A stretch of DNA of 64,000 nucleotides from Methanobacterium sp. UBA44. Lineage in GTDB: Archaea > Methanobacteriota > Methanobacteria > Methanobacteriales > Methanobacteriaceae. The stretch is taken from positions 248,001 to 312,000 of the forward strand of contig DACV01000002.1 of the NCBI GenBank assembly GCA_002494885.1. The letters run 5' to 3'. The position numbers and the translations under genes were made by a program. Position 1 is the stretch's first letter, and each line of letters opens with the position of its first letter. A model generated the notes under the pieces. It searched no databases. It was not told the origin of the DNA and saw nothing but the letters and a program-made list of their open reading frames with translations. This document shows, one piece after another, positions 33,612-43,082 of this stretch.

Positions 33612-34916
33612 TTGAAAATTGCTGTAATTGGTGGAACTCGTGGATTAGGCAGATGGATTGTTCAATTTCTTAAAAATAGAGATTTTGATGTGACCGTTAC
33701 TGGAAGAGATACAATTACAGGTCAGAAAATATCTAAAAAGCTCGGAGTTGAATATACTTCCAGCAATGAAGAAGCAGTATCTAAAGCAGATATTACCATC
33801 TTATCAGTTCCAATCAGCGCAATTAACGATGTGATCCCTGAAATTTCTCCTTTTTTAAAGGAAGGTTCTTTATTAATGGATGTTACATCTGTAAAGGAAA
33901 AACCAACAGAGATTATGCATGAACATGTTGGTAAAGGTGTTGAAATAATCCCTACTCACCCTTTATTTGGTCCAAGAATCAGGTCTCTGGATGGCCAAGT
34001 TGTTGTATTAACTCCAGAAATTAGGGGAAAATGGTTTGAAACAGTTCAAGAATTCCTTGAAAAGGAAAATGCAAGAGTTATAGTTACAACTCCCAAAAAT
34101 CATGATAAAATGATGAGCATCGTTCAAGGACTCACTCATTTTGCATATATAGGAATTGCAGCAACGATTGAAAGACTTGAAATAGATGTTAAAGAATCCA
34201 GAAAGTTTGCAAGCCCAGTTTATAACTTAATGGTTGATATGATTGCCCGTATAGTTGCCCAAAATCCTTATCTTTACTACTCAATACAGACTGAAAACAG
34301 GTACATTAAAGAAACAAATAAAACCTTTATTTCCGTTTATAAAGAGCTAAATAGGCTGATTTCTAAAGAAGATAGGGATGGATTTGTTAAATTAATGGGT
34401 TCGGCTGCCAAACATCTGGATGATCTGGAAGCAGCCCTTGGAAGGTCTGATAAGGCAATTTCAGCTTTAACAGAGGAAATACGACTCCTTAAAAATTCCA
34501 TGGGCAAAGAAGTAGGATTGCGACATATTTATTCAGATAACGTTCACATTGGTATCTTAAAGGATATATCACCAGATTTTGTAATTTTAAAGGAGAATAA
34601 TAAAGAAGTGAGATTAAAATTATCAAATGTAGAAGTTTTAAATGATAAGGAACTTCTTAAATGGAAAACTGAAACCTTTCCAAGAAAGGCCTATGATGTC
34701 TCAGTTATTTTCCCAGAAACATGTGATCCTCAAATCATTGCAACCACATTAAATGACCTGGAAGAAGTGGTAAATATTAAAATAGCTGATTTATACATTG
34801 GAGGCCAGATACCATCTGGAAAAATTAGTATTTCACTTAAATATGAGGTAATAAATCCAGAAACAAGATTTAAGGTTGAAACTCTTTTAGAAGGGTTTGG
34901 AGGAGTTATAAGGTAA
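33612..34916 (+). CDS. tyrA: Prephenate dehydrogenase with C-terminal FDX-ACB-like domain
   Basis: A 434-aa protein for the tyrosine branch, converting prephenate to 4-hydroxyphenylpyruvate with NAD(P). The Rossmann start GGTRGLG and the family motifs DVTSVKEKP and PTHPLFGPR are clear; the helical dimer domain runs to about residue 285. The last 75 residues (from about 360) contain DVSVIFPE and DLYIGGQIPSGKISISLKYE, which resemble the ferredoxin-fold anticodon-binding domain of PheRS beta. A phenylalanine or tyrosine sensing role for that tail would be inference. The start is TTG with AAAGGAG 9 bases upstream. Confidence 0.85.
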   Translation: MKIAVIGGTRGLGRWIVQFLKNRDFDVTVTGRDTITGQKISKKLGVEYTSSNEEAVSKADITILSVPISAINDVIPEISPFLKEGSLLMDVTSVKEKPTEIMHEHVGKGVEIIPTHPLFGPRIRSLDGQVVVLTPEIRGKWFETVQEFLEKENARVIVTTPKNHDKMMSIVQGLTHFAYIGIAATIERLEIDVKESRKFASPVYNLMVDMIARIVAQNPYLYYSIQTENRYIKETNKTFISVYKELNRLISKEDRDGFVKLMGSAAKHLDDLEAALGRSDKAISALTEEIRLLKNSMGKEVGLRHIYSDNVHIGILKDISPDFVILKENNKEVRLKLSNVEVLNDKELLKWKTETFPRKAYDVSVIFPETCDPQIIATTLNDLEEVVNIKIADLYIGGQIPSGKISISLKYEVINPETRFKVETLLEGFGGVIR

Positions 34917-34917
34917 G

Positions 34918-37347
34918 TTATTTATATAAATCAACTCCTTCTTTCTTTAACACCTTATATAAATTGATTTTTATAAAATCAGTGATTATGAAGGCTATAA
35001 ATGCATATATCCATATAAAAATGGCTAATTTCCAACCCATAGCTGGTAAAAGTATCCCATAAACGGTTATTAATGTAGCTATAAGTTGTGTAATTACCAC
35101 TGCTAATAATAAAGGTAATGCTGGTATAACTTCCCAAAAATGTCCTTTAGTACGAGCTACAAAAACAGTTAAATGTCCTGCAACAGAAAGTTTCAGATAA
35201 ATAAATGATTGAAGTACAGCTTGATTTAAATGAAAGATATTAAGTCCTATATATAGGGCCAAAAAGGAAGATATAACTCCAATAATTCCAAGCATAGAAG
35301 CGATACCTAATATGGATTTTATATCCCATTTTTCAGGCTCATTCGAATATATTACGTTATCATAGGCAATAGTCATGATAGGGGCATCATTTAAAAGCGC
35401 AAGTAGAACCACCATCAAAGCGGTTATTGGATAGAACTGAAAAAAGATTATTGAAAGTGAAATGAAAAACAAAACTCTAATCGTCTCGCTAATACGGTAT
35501 ATGGAGTAATTATTCATTCTTTGGAAAATTTTACGGCTTTCTTTTATAGAATCAATTATTACAGAAACTCCAGGTCTTGTAAATACTATAGATGCTGCTG
35601 ATTTGGCAGCATCTGTTGCGCCAGCAACTGCAATTCCAACATTGGCTTTTTTAAGAGCAGGAGCATCGTTGACACCATCACCGGTCATTGCAACTATGTG
35701 TCCTGCTTCTTGCAATAAATCCACTATATGATATTTATGTTCAGGAAAAACCTCTGCAAAGCCATCAGTTTCCTCTACTAATTTCTTTGCTTTTCTATCT
35801 GATTTATCAATAAAATCTTCAGGAATTATAATTTTAGTTCCAAGATTAACTTCTTGAGCCACCTGTTTTGCAATTGCAGCATGATCTCCAGTTACCATCT
35901 TAATATCCAGACCCATAGATTCTGCAGTTTTAATTGTCTGAGCAGAGTCTTCACGTGGTGGATCATAAAGGCCAAAGAGTCCTATATACTGCCATTTTTC
36001 ATTATCATCAGTTTTTGCAACACCGAGAGCACGATAACCTTTTTTTGCAAAGTCATCCACTACCATTTTAATTTGATCCTTCAAAAGTGGGTTTTCAGTG
36101 AGTTTATAAATAACCTGAATTGCTCCCTTTGCCACTTTAAATCTATTTCCTTCAAAATTCTCTATTGTGGCTTCGGTACGTTTTATAACAGAATTAAATG
36201 GTTTAAAATTAGTAATTTTATATCCTTTTATTTTAATGTTTGTTTCTCTGGCTTTTGAAAATATTGCAACATCTATTGGATCTTTACTATCTTTATTTGA
36301 TGCTAATGCACCATATAGAAGAACATCTTCATCTTCAAATTTATCAAAGGATTTTATTTCCCCTAAAGTTAATTCATTCTTAGTAATGGTACCAGTTTTA
36401 TCTGAGCAGAGTACATCAACACCAGCCATCTCTTCTATTGCTACAAGTTTGCTTACTATAGCTTCTTTTTTAGCGAGTGCTACAGCACCAACAGCCATTG
36501 TAACAGAAAGAACTGCAGGCAAAGCTACTGGTATAGATGCCACTACAAGAACAAGGGCAAACTCCAAAGTTGAAAAGAAGCTTTCGTTGCGGAAAAGTGC
36601 AATAATGAAAATAGTTGCCACCAGAATCATTGCCAGTATAATTAGAAAATCACCTATTTTAATCACTGTTTTTTGAAGGAAACTTTGCGTTTCAGCTTTT
36701 TCTACTAACTGGGCTGTTTTACCGAAATATGTGTTCATTCCAGTTGCAATAACCAGGGCATTTGCTTCTCCCTGGCTGATTACTGAACCTGAATATATGA
36801 CATCTGAAGGTTTTTTATCTACAGGGAGTGATTCTCCTGTTAAAGCGGATTCATCTGCTGAAATTCCCCCCATTATCTTTGAATCAGCAGGAACAATATC
36901 TCCAGGACTTATATGAATTATATCTCCCGGGGCCAGTTCTTTTGCCGATATATCTTTCCATTTACTTTCACGTAATACTGTTGCTTTTAATGCTAGTTTT
37001 TCTTTAAGTAATTCTATTGCATTGCTTGCTTTGTGTTCTTGCCAGAACCCAACTATTGCATTTAAGATTAATAACGCCAGTATTATCCCAAAATCAGCCC
37101 AATGTTGAATTATAGCAGATAAAACAACTGCAACTTCAATAAGCCAGGGCATTGGGCCCCAGAAATATTTAAGGAATTTAACTAGGGGATTGACCTTTTT
37201 TTCAGATATTTCATTGGATCCATAGTCTTGAATCCGTTTTTTAGCTTCTAGATTAGATATTCCTTTTTTACTGGATGATAATTTATTGAATAGTTCTTCA
37301 AAAGAGCTTTTTTTTGCTTCATTAATATCTATAATTATTTTATCCAT
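34918..37347 (-). CDS. Plasma-membrane proton-type P-ATPase (type III)
   Basis: An 809-aa P-type ATPase resembling Pma1-type proton pumps. The actuator motif TGES (SALTGESLPV), the phosphorylation motif CSDKTGTITKNEL and the hinge TGDGVNDAPALKKANVGIA are present, with about ten membrane helices. The N-terminal region matches the cation ATPase N-domain. Length fits the type III group (about 800-900 aa) and no metal-binding repeats are seen, so proton export is more likely than metal transport. In methanogens these pumps may regulate internal pH. It is convergent with tyrA, with only one base between stop codons. Confidence 0.9.
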   Translation of the reverse strand: MDKIIIDINEAKKSSFEELFNKLSSSKKGISNLEAKKRIQDYGSNEISEKKVNPLVKFLKYFWGPMPWLIEVAVVLSAIIQHWADFGIILALLILNAIVGFWQEHKASNAIELLKEKLALKATVLRESKWKDISAKELAPGDIIHISPGDIVPADSKIMGGISADESALTGESLPVDKKPSDVIYSGSVISQGEANALVIATGMNTYFGKTAQLVEKAETQSFLQKTVIKIGDFLIILAMILVATIFIIALFRNESFFSTLEFALVLVVASIPVALPAVLSVTMAVGAVALAKKEAIVSKLVAIEEMAGVDVLCSDKTGTITKNELTLGEIKSFDKFEDEDVLLYGALASNKDSKDPIDVAIFSKARETNIKIKGYKITNFKPFNSVIKRTEATIENFEGNRFKVAKGAIQVIYKLTENPLLKDQIKMVVDDFAKKGYRALGVAKTDDNEKWQYIGLFGLYDPPREDSAQTIKTAESMGLDIKMVTGDHAAIAKQVAQEVNLGTKIIIPEDFIDKSDRKAKKLVEETDGFAEVFPEHKYHIVDLLQEAGHIVAMTGDGVNDAPALKKANVGIAVAGATDAAKSAASIVFTRPGVSVIIDSIKESRKIFQRMNNYSIYRISETIRVLFFISLSIIFFQFYPITALMVVLLALLNDAPIMTIAYDNVIYSNEPEKWDIKSILGIASMLGIIGVISSFLALYIGLNIFHLNQAVLQSFIYLKLSVAGHLTVFVARTKGHFWEVIPALPLLLAVVITQLIATLITVYGILLPAMGWKLAIFIWIYAFIAFIITDFIKINLYKVLKKEGVDLYK

Positions 37348-37598
37348 TTTTTCCCTGATTAGGCTAATTTTATTAAATTTAAGTTTTATAATGGGATTAA
37401 AGATGTATTTATATTATAGTGCGCTTTTTTTAGGCCTATGGGATCAAATTTAGATTATTTTCCATGTTAGTGCAGCATTTATCTTTGTAATTTTTTCATG
37501 AATAACTTAAAATACATATATTATTATTAACAATATATTATAAAGTATTTATCTTTAAGAAAATAGTTATATATTACTAAAAATCGAAAAAATCTTAA

Positions 37599-37876
37599 AA
37601 AAATCAAAGATTTTCTATGCTAAAAAAATGTAAAGCATTTTTCTCCAGCTTCGATTTGCTGCATGCAAAAAATCTATAATTTTTTCCGGTTGTGAACTGA
37701 GTTAGTAAACATGGAAAAATTGGAAATTTTTCCAGTTGTGAAACTCTCAAATCGGAAGGATTTGGAGCACTCAAACGCGAAGCGTTTGGCGCAGAGAAAC
37801 GAAGTTTCTCATGCACAAAAATCGAAGATTTTTGTTAGCTCCGTTTCACAAACATCGAAAATTCATATAATTTTCG
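37599..37876. repeat. Array of about nine short hairpins with 3-5 base loops
   Basis: Hairpins at 37599-37614 (loop AAA), 37624-37642, 37667-37685, 37713-37733 (loop GGA), 37748-37764, 37772-37788 (CAAACGC/GCGTTTG, loop GAA), 37794-37810 (GAGAAAC/GTTTCTC, loop GAA), 37816-37834 (CAAAAATC/GATTTTTG, loop GAA) and 37856-37876 (loop CATAT). Linkers are about 5 bases, often with GCA. TTGTGAAAC at 37736-37744 pairs with GTTTCACAA at 37843-37851 and encloses four of them. The units share structure, not sequence. The array sits upstream of the Cdc48 promoter (CTTTATATA at 37881). Confidence 0.85.
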
Positions 37877-37999
37877 AAAGCTTTATATACTATGAATTAC
37901 AAGTTATTATAGTAACTCAAGTTAACTAAAAGATTAACCATGTTTAAAATTATTTTTAACTAATATAACTAATTAATATAACATTAAATGGGGGTTATT

Positions 38000-40186
38000 A
38001 TGGCTGATAAAGAAATGAAATTAAAAGTTGCAGAAGCATTTTCACAGGCCGATGTTGGAAGGTCTGTTGCAAGAATAGACCCAGCATGCATGACAAAATT
38101 AGATATTCTTGATGGAGATACAATAGAAATAGAAGGAAACAAGTTAACTACAGCAACAGTCGCATCATCCCAATCAGACATTGGATTAGGAATTATAAGG
38201 ATCGATGGATACATGAGAAAGAACGCAGGAGCTTCAATAGGAGAGGAAGTAACAGTAAAGCGTGCAAATGTTAAAGAAGCACAGAAAGTAGTCTTAGCAC
38301 CTGTTGAACAACAAATAATGGTCCAGGGTGATGTAAGAGGAGCTTTTGCAGGTAGAGTTCTTTCAAAAGGGGATATAATTATATCTGGATTTAGACAACC
38401 AGCAACTTCAATGAGGGGAAGTCTCTTTGATGAGTTCTTCAGAGATATAGCTCCAATGGGAGAACTAAAGCTTGCTGTGGTTTCAACAAAGCCAGCAGGG
38501 ATTGTTAAAGTCACTCAGATGAGTGATGTTGAAATACAGCAGAATCCAGTTGACGTTTCTAAACTGGAAGGTGTCAAAAACTTTGTAGATGTAACCTATG
38601 AAGATATAGGTGGTCTTAAAGAAGAAGTTAAGAAAGTAAGGGAAATGATAGAAATCCCACTTAAAAGACCCGAACTCTTTGAAAGACTTGGAATATCACC
38701 TCCTAAGGGTGTTTTAATGCACGGACCACCTGGAACAGGTAAAACATTACTGGCTAAAGCAGTAGCAAATGAAAGTGATGCTCATTTCATAACCATAAAC
38801 GGTCCAGAAATCATGAGCAAATATGTAGGCGGATCTGAAGAAAGACTCAGGGAAATATTTGAGGAAGCAGAAGAAAACGCCCCATCAATTGTATTTATCG
38901 ACGAAATTGACGCCATTGCGCCTAAACGTGAAGAAGTTACAGGAGAAGCCGAAAGAAGAACAGTAGCACAGCTCCTTACCCTTATGGATGGTCTTAAATC
39001 CAGGGGCCAGGTAATGGTAATTGGTGCAACCAACAGGGTCGATGCACTTGATCAAGCAATTAGAAGACCTGGAAGATTCGACAGGGAAATTGAAATAGGT
39101 GTCCCAGATAAGGATGGAAGAAAAGAAGTTCTTCAGATACACACCAGAGGAATGCCTTTAGAAGAAAATGTCGATTTAGATGAAATAGCAGATGTTACAC
39201 ATGGATTTGTAGGTGCAGACCTGGAATCCCTGGCTAAAGAAGCTGCAATGAGAGTATTGAGAAGGATTCTTCCAGAAATTAAGTCTGATGAAGAGGAAAT
39301 TCCAAAGGAAGTTCTCCAAAAAATAATCGTTAAAAAATCCGACTTCAAAGAGGCTTTAAAAGAAATTCAACCATCAGCGCTTCGTGAGGTTCTTGTACAG
39401 GTTCCGGACATAAAATGGGATGATATAGGAGGACTTGAAAAAGCAAAACAGGAATTAATGGAAGCTGTAGAATGGCCGCTTAAATACCCTGAAAACTTTG
39501 AAAAGTTTGGAATAAACCCACCAAAAGGAGTGCTTATTTATGGACCTCCAGGGACTGGTAAGACCCTTCTTGCAAAGGCAGTAGCAAATGAAAGTGACTC
39601 TAACTTCATAGCTGTAAAAGGCCCAGAATTACTATCTAAATGGGTTGGCGAATCTGAAAAAGGTGTAAGGGAAATTTTCAGAAAAGCAAGACAAACTGCA
39701 CCAACAGTTATCTTTTTCGATGAAATTGACTCCATAGCATCCACAAGGGGTGGAGGAAGTACCGATTCAGGAGTTACTCAGAGAGTTGTAAATCAGCTTT
39801 TAACAGAAATTGATGGAATGGAAGAATTACAGGATGTTGCAGTTATTGCCGCCACAAACAGGGTGGATATCATAGATCCTGCACTTGTTCGACCTGGAAG
39901 ATTCGACCGACACGTAAAAGTCGATGATCCAGATGAAACAGCAAGACTTGAAATATTTAAGGTTCACACCAAAAAAATGCCTCTTGCAGATGATGTGAAC
40001 TTAAAATATCTGGCTAAAAATACAGAGGGATATGTTGGAGCTGATATTGAAGCAGTCTGCCGTGAAGCGGTCATGCTGACACTTAGAGACAACGTAAACG
40101 CTGATAATGTGGAAATGAAATATTTCAAAAAGGCAATGAGGAAAGTGAAGACCGAAGAAAAGGTTGAACTGACTCATTATAGATAA
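38000..40186 (+). CDS. Cdc48/VAT AAA ATPase
   Basis: A 728-aa double-ring AAA unfoldase like VAT and p97. The N-terminal domain (residues 1-190) has the double-psi barrel, D1 and D2 each carry Walker A GPPGTGKT, Walker B (IVFIDEIDAI and VIFFDEIDSI) and the second region of homology (RPGRFDR). I start it at MADKEMKL (38000) because GGGGG lies 6 bases upstream; the ATG at 37988 is only 12 bases earlier and sits in that site. It extracts and unfolds proteins for the archaeal proteasome. A terminator follows at 40207. Confidence 0.95.
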   Translation: MADKEMKLKVAEAFSQADVGRSVARIDPACMTKLDILDGDTIEIEGNKLTTATVASSQSDIGLGIIRIDGYMRKNAGASIGEEVTVKRANVKEAQKVVLAPVEQQIMVQGDVRGAFAGRVLSKGDIIISGFRQPATSMRGSLFDEFFRDIAPMGELKLAVVSTKPAGIVKVTQMSDVEIQQNPVDVSKLEGVKNFVDVTYEDIGGLKEEVKKVREMIEIPLKRPELFERLGISPPKGVLMHGPPGTGKTLLAKAVANESDAHFITINGPEIMSKYVGGSEERLREIFEEAEENAPSIVFIDEIDAIAPKREEVTGEAERRTVAQLLTLMDGLKSRGQVMVIGATNRVDALDQAIRRPGRFDREIEIGVPDKDGRKEVLQIHTRGMPLEENVDLDEIADVTHGFVGADLESLAKEAAMRVLRRILPEIKSDEEEIPKEVLQKIIVKKSDFKEALKEIQPSALREVLVQVPDIKWDDIGGLEKAKQELMEAVEWPLKYPENFEKFGINPPKGVLIYGPPGTGKTLLAKAVANESDSNFIAVKGPELLSKWVGESEKGVREIFRKARQTAPTVIFFDEIDSIASTRGGGSTDSGVTQRVVNQLLTEIDGMEELQDVAVIAATNRVDIIDPALVRPGRFDRHVKVDDPDETARLEIFKVHTKKMPLADDVNLKYLAKNTEGYVGADIEAVCREAVMLTLRDNVNADNVEMKYFKKAMRKVKTEEKVELTHYR

Positions 40187-40206
40187 TCATGCATTAAAGA
40201 ATTATA

Positions 40207-40231
40207 GGGAGCTCTAAGCTTCCTTTTTTTT
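40207..40231 (+). terminator. Hairpin plus T-run after Cdc48
   Basis: GGGAGC-TCTAA-GCTTCC forms a 6-bp stem with one G-U pair and is followed by a run of eight T (40224-40231). It starts 21 bases past the Cdc48 stop and also marks the end of the converging minus-strand gene at 40244. Confidence 0.7.
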
Positions 40232-40243
40232 ATAAATAATCTC

Positions 40244-40693
40244 TTATTTTTTATATACTTTAGTGTATTCAGGGGGGGCATATGTTTCTAATGATTCTCT
40301 TTCTATGTACTTTCCAAAATCTTCAATCTGTATACTATAATCTTCAATAATTTCTATAATCTCTTCATAAGGTTTTAAAGTCTGTTGACGTTCAAAAAGT
40401 AGTTTTTTCCTTTTTTGTGTTTTGGTGAGTTTTTTACCTACACTGAATAACCCTAAAAACTTAGGTTTTTCTATTACTGATTCATCAAGATATATATTTC
40501 TTATAGTTCTCATGTCTGTTGATATTGTGCGTTTTAATTTTGATAAATCTTTTTCTACTTTTTTTAATTTAACCAACATAGCTCTTGCTTCGAAGTCTGA
40601 TGATATTTCCAGTTCATCTTCACCAAGATAAATTTCAGCTAATTTAGCATAGTAATATTCAGGTTCTTGATATGAAATTTCATCATGCTCCAT
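40244..40693 (-). CDS. Charged helical protein, function unknown
   Basis: A 149-aa protein with no membrane segment. It begins MEHDEISYQEPEYYYAKLAE, then has a long predicted helix rich in K, E and L (residues about 38-75 and 95-140) that may form a coiled coil, and ends in a Tyr-rich tail (APPEYTKVYKK). No family was recognised. It is convergent with Cdc48 and has a 378-base spacer upstream. Codon use and the length of the frame suggest a real gene, but its role is unknown. Confidence 0.55.
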   Translation of the reverse strand: MEHDEISYQEPEYYYAKLAEIYLGEDELEISSDFEARAMLVKLKKVEKDLSKLKRTISTDMRTIRNIYLDESVIEKPKFLGLFSVGKKLTKTQKRKKLLFERQQTLKPYEEIIEIIEDYSIQIEDFGKYIERESLETYAPPEYTKVYKK

Positions 40694-41071
40694 ATATACT
40701 GATTAGAGAGTATATTATATAAATTATTGTCTAATTACATTTATTTAATAATATTACCATCTAAATTACTAATACTGTTATTTTATGAATATAAATTTAA
40801 ATAAAATGCTTATTCTTTGTTATTTCAGTGAATTGAAGTAAAAAAAGGATTTACTTTTAATAATTTTTAAATCTATTTGCCTATTAGATATTAGCACTAG
40901 TAATTAATTTAAAACGCAGATAATTTATTCGATAACTAAACTAACCTAAAAGGTATTAAATAAATAATTAACCAGCCCTCATTTCTATCATAATCTATAT
41001 TAAACAAAACAATTTAATTTTAATAATAACTGATTTTAATATCTAAATCATTTTTACATTCAGGTGAAACA
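40694..41071. other. Intergenic region without recognisable features
   Basis: A divergent A/T-rich spacer between the helical protein and the adenosylhomocysteinase gene. I saw TATA-like stretches (TTTAAATAAAATGC near 40796 and AATTTAATTTTAAT near 41010) and a GGTGA ribosome site just before 41072, but no RNA gene, repeat or riboswitch-like structure. Confidence 0.5.
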
Positions 41072-42322
41072 ATGAGTAAAGTAAAAGATATGTCACTTGC
41101 AGGTGAAGGCAGAAAAAAAATAGACTGGGTACAAAGGCACATGCCTGTTTTAGAGCATATAAAGGCAGATTTTAAGGAAAAAAAGCCCTTTAAAGGAATT
41201 ATAATAGGTTCATGTTTACATCTTGAGCCGAAAACCATAAATCTTGGATTAACACTCCTTGAAGGTGGTGCAGAAGTTGCAATGACTGGATGTAATCCTC
41301 TTTCAACACAAGACGATGCAACAGCCGCAGGAGCTTCAATGGGACTTAACATGTACGGATGGAGAGAAGAAACCACAGAAGAGTACTATGAAACAATTCA
41401 CAAAGTACTGGATCATAAACCAGACATCTTAATCGATGATGGGGCAGACATGATATTTTTAGTGCATAAGGAAAGACCAGAACTCATAGAGAACATCATC
41501 GGAGCTTGTGAAGAGACAACAACCGGAATTCATAGGTTAAAAGCAATGGCTGAAGATAAGGCATTAAAATTCCCGGTCATCGCTGTAAATGATGCTTACA
41601 CCAAATATTTATTTGATAATCGATATGGGACTGGTCAATCAACATTCGATTCAATAATGGGCTCAACAAACATGCTGATAGCTGGTAAAACAGTTGTTGT
41701 ATGTGGATATGGTTGGTGCGGTCGTGGAATAGCCATGAGAGCTGATGGGCTTGGTGCAAATGTTATAGTAACAGAAATTGATCCCATAAGAGCTTTAGAG
41801 GCAAAAATGGACGGATACAGAGTAATGAAAGTGGAGGAAGCTGTTAAACATGCTGATCTTCTCTTAACAGTAACTGGAAACATCGACGTGATTAAGGAAG
41901 AACATTTCAAAGTCATGAAAGATGGATGCATACTAGCAAATTCAGGCCACTTCAACGTGGAAATTAATAAAAATGACCTTCTTAAAATGTCTGTTAAGCA
42001 TGAGCAGATTAAATCAGACATTGAAGGATTTGTAATGGAAGATGGAAGAACTTTATATCTACTTGCAGATGGAAGGCTGGTTAATCTGGCAGGCGAGCGT
42101 GGTCAGGGACATCCAGCAGAAATTATGGACATGAGTTTTGCTGTTCAGGCACAATCAGCTAAATATTTATTAGGAGCTAATCTGGAAAATAAGGTATACA
42201 AAGCTCCAGATGAAATTGACGATATGGTAGCCAAACTTAAATTAAAAGCCATGAACATTGAAATAGATGAACTGACTCCAAGACAGATTGAATACATCGA
42301 AAACTGGGAAGAAGGAACTTAA
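41072..42322 (+). CDS. S-adenosylhomocysteine hydrolase family enzyme
   Basis: A 416-aa NAD-dependent hydrolase that cleaves S-adenosylhomocysteine (or, in methanogens, S-inosylhomocysteine after deamination). The conserved substrate motifs CLHLEPKTINL, TGCNPLSTQDD and DDGADM, the active-site IHRLK lysine region and the NAD loop CGYGWCGRGIA are present, and the GHFNVEI and GRGQGHPAEIMD motifs close the fold. It keeps the methyl cycle running. A DUF2119 gene begins 12 bases after its stop. Whether it acts on the adenosyl or inosyl form cannot be read from sequence; in Methanocaldococcus the inosyl form was reported. Confidence 0.93.
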   Translation: MSKVKDMSLAGEGRKKIDWVQRHMPVLEHIKADFKEKKPFKGIIIGSCLHLEPKTINLGLTLLEGGAEVAMTGCNPLSTQDDATAAGASMGLNMYGWREETTEEYYETIHKVLDHKPDILIDDGADMIFLVHKERPELIENIIGACEETTTGIHRLKAMAEDKALKFPVIAVNDAYTKYLFDNRYGTGQSTFDSIMGSTNMLIAGKTVVVCGYGWCGRGIAMRADGLGANVIVTEIDPIRALEAKMDGYRVMKVEEAVKHADLLLTVTGNIDVIKEEHFKVMKDGCILANSGHFNVEINKNDLLKMSVKHEQIKSDIEGFVMEDGRTLYLLADGRLVNLAGERGQGHPAEIMDMSFAVQAQSAKYLLGANLENKVYKAPDEIDDMVAKLKLKAMNIEIDELTPRQIEYIENWEEGT

Positions 42323-42333
42323 TCTGATCATAA

Positions 42334-42945
42334 ATGACCTATTTTAAAGAAATAAATAAGGGAGAAGGCCCTGAACGCCTTTTTATTGGTGGTGTTCATG
42401 GCCATGAAGGGCTTACAACAATAAAACCCCTCTCTAAAATCTCGGATGAGGAAGTTAAAAATGGTATTCTCACTATTTATAATTTTGATGAAAGTCCTTA
42501 CATAAGCACTCTTGACAGGCATTATTACACTTCAGACAGGGGTAAAGAGATTGTAGGGTTAATCAGAGATTTAAAACCTGAGATGTATGTTGAATTACAT
42601 TGCTACAACTCAAACAGCTTTGAAAAACTCACAAATTTAAATAGAAAAGAACGTGCAGGGGTCCCACCCCTTATACATCTTGAAAAAGGGGTTTTAATAG
42701 GTTCAATATCCCCATATATCAGAACTTCTCTTTTTGATGAGTGGGATGTGTGTATAACGCTTGAAATTCCTTGTAAAGCGTCTAAAGAATCTATGGATAT
42801 ATATTTAAAGGTTATTAAAGCAGTTGCAAGTTCAAGAGATAAGCATGAATTACTGGATAAATTGAGAAAAGATTACTCAGAACAGGTTGAAACTGCTGCA
42901 AGATATGCTATTGAACTTTACTGGGATGGTTATCCTCCGTTATAG
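42334..42945 (+). CDS. DUF2119-family protein, metallohydrolase-like
   Basis: A 203-aa protein of the methanogen family DUF2119. It carries metal-ligand-like motifs of the succinylglutamate desuccinylase/M14 fold: H-x2-E in FIGGVHGHEGLTT, a later His in ELHCYNSNS, and a possible catalytic glutamate in TLEIPCKAS. It follows the adenosylhomocysteinase gene by 12 bases and is probably cotranscribed with it. It has no signal peptide, unlike the exported relative at 29631. The substrate is unknown; a link with the homocysteine cycle is only suggested by the operon. Confidence 0.68.
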   Translation: MTYFKEINKGEGPERLFIGGVHGHEGLTTIKPLSKISDEEVKNGILTIYNFDESPYISTLDRHYYTSDRGKEIVGLIRDLKPEMYVELHCYNSNSFEKLTNLNRKERAGVPPLIHLEKGVLIGSISPYIRTSLFDEWDVCITLEIPCKASKESMDIYLKVIKAVASSRDKHELLDKLRKDYSEQVETAARYAIELYWDGYPPL

Positions 42946-43082
42946 CACCTGTTAATTCTTAGAGTCATAAAATCAATTATTTTTTGAAATTGGTTTTATA
43001 TAAATATTTGATGAAGTTAAATTCAAAATATATAATAATTTATACCAATATATTAATACTATTCTATTTAGGTATGATTTAA

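Noticed and set aside
37599..37876. Array resembles a CRISPR at first look.
   Set aside because: Units differ in stem sequence and length, and there are no equal-length unique spacers or identical repeats. No cas gene is in the window.
38782..39348. Minus-strand frames across cdc48.
   Set aside because: Antisense shadows of a clearly coding sequence; no recognisable product.
40694..41071. Possible SAH riboswitch before the adenosylhomocysteinase gene.
   Set aside because: No conserved stems or GC-rich motif are seen; the spacer is plain A/T-rich DNA.
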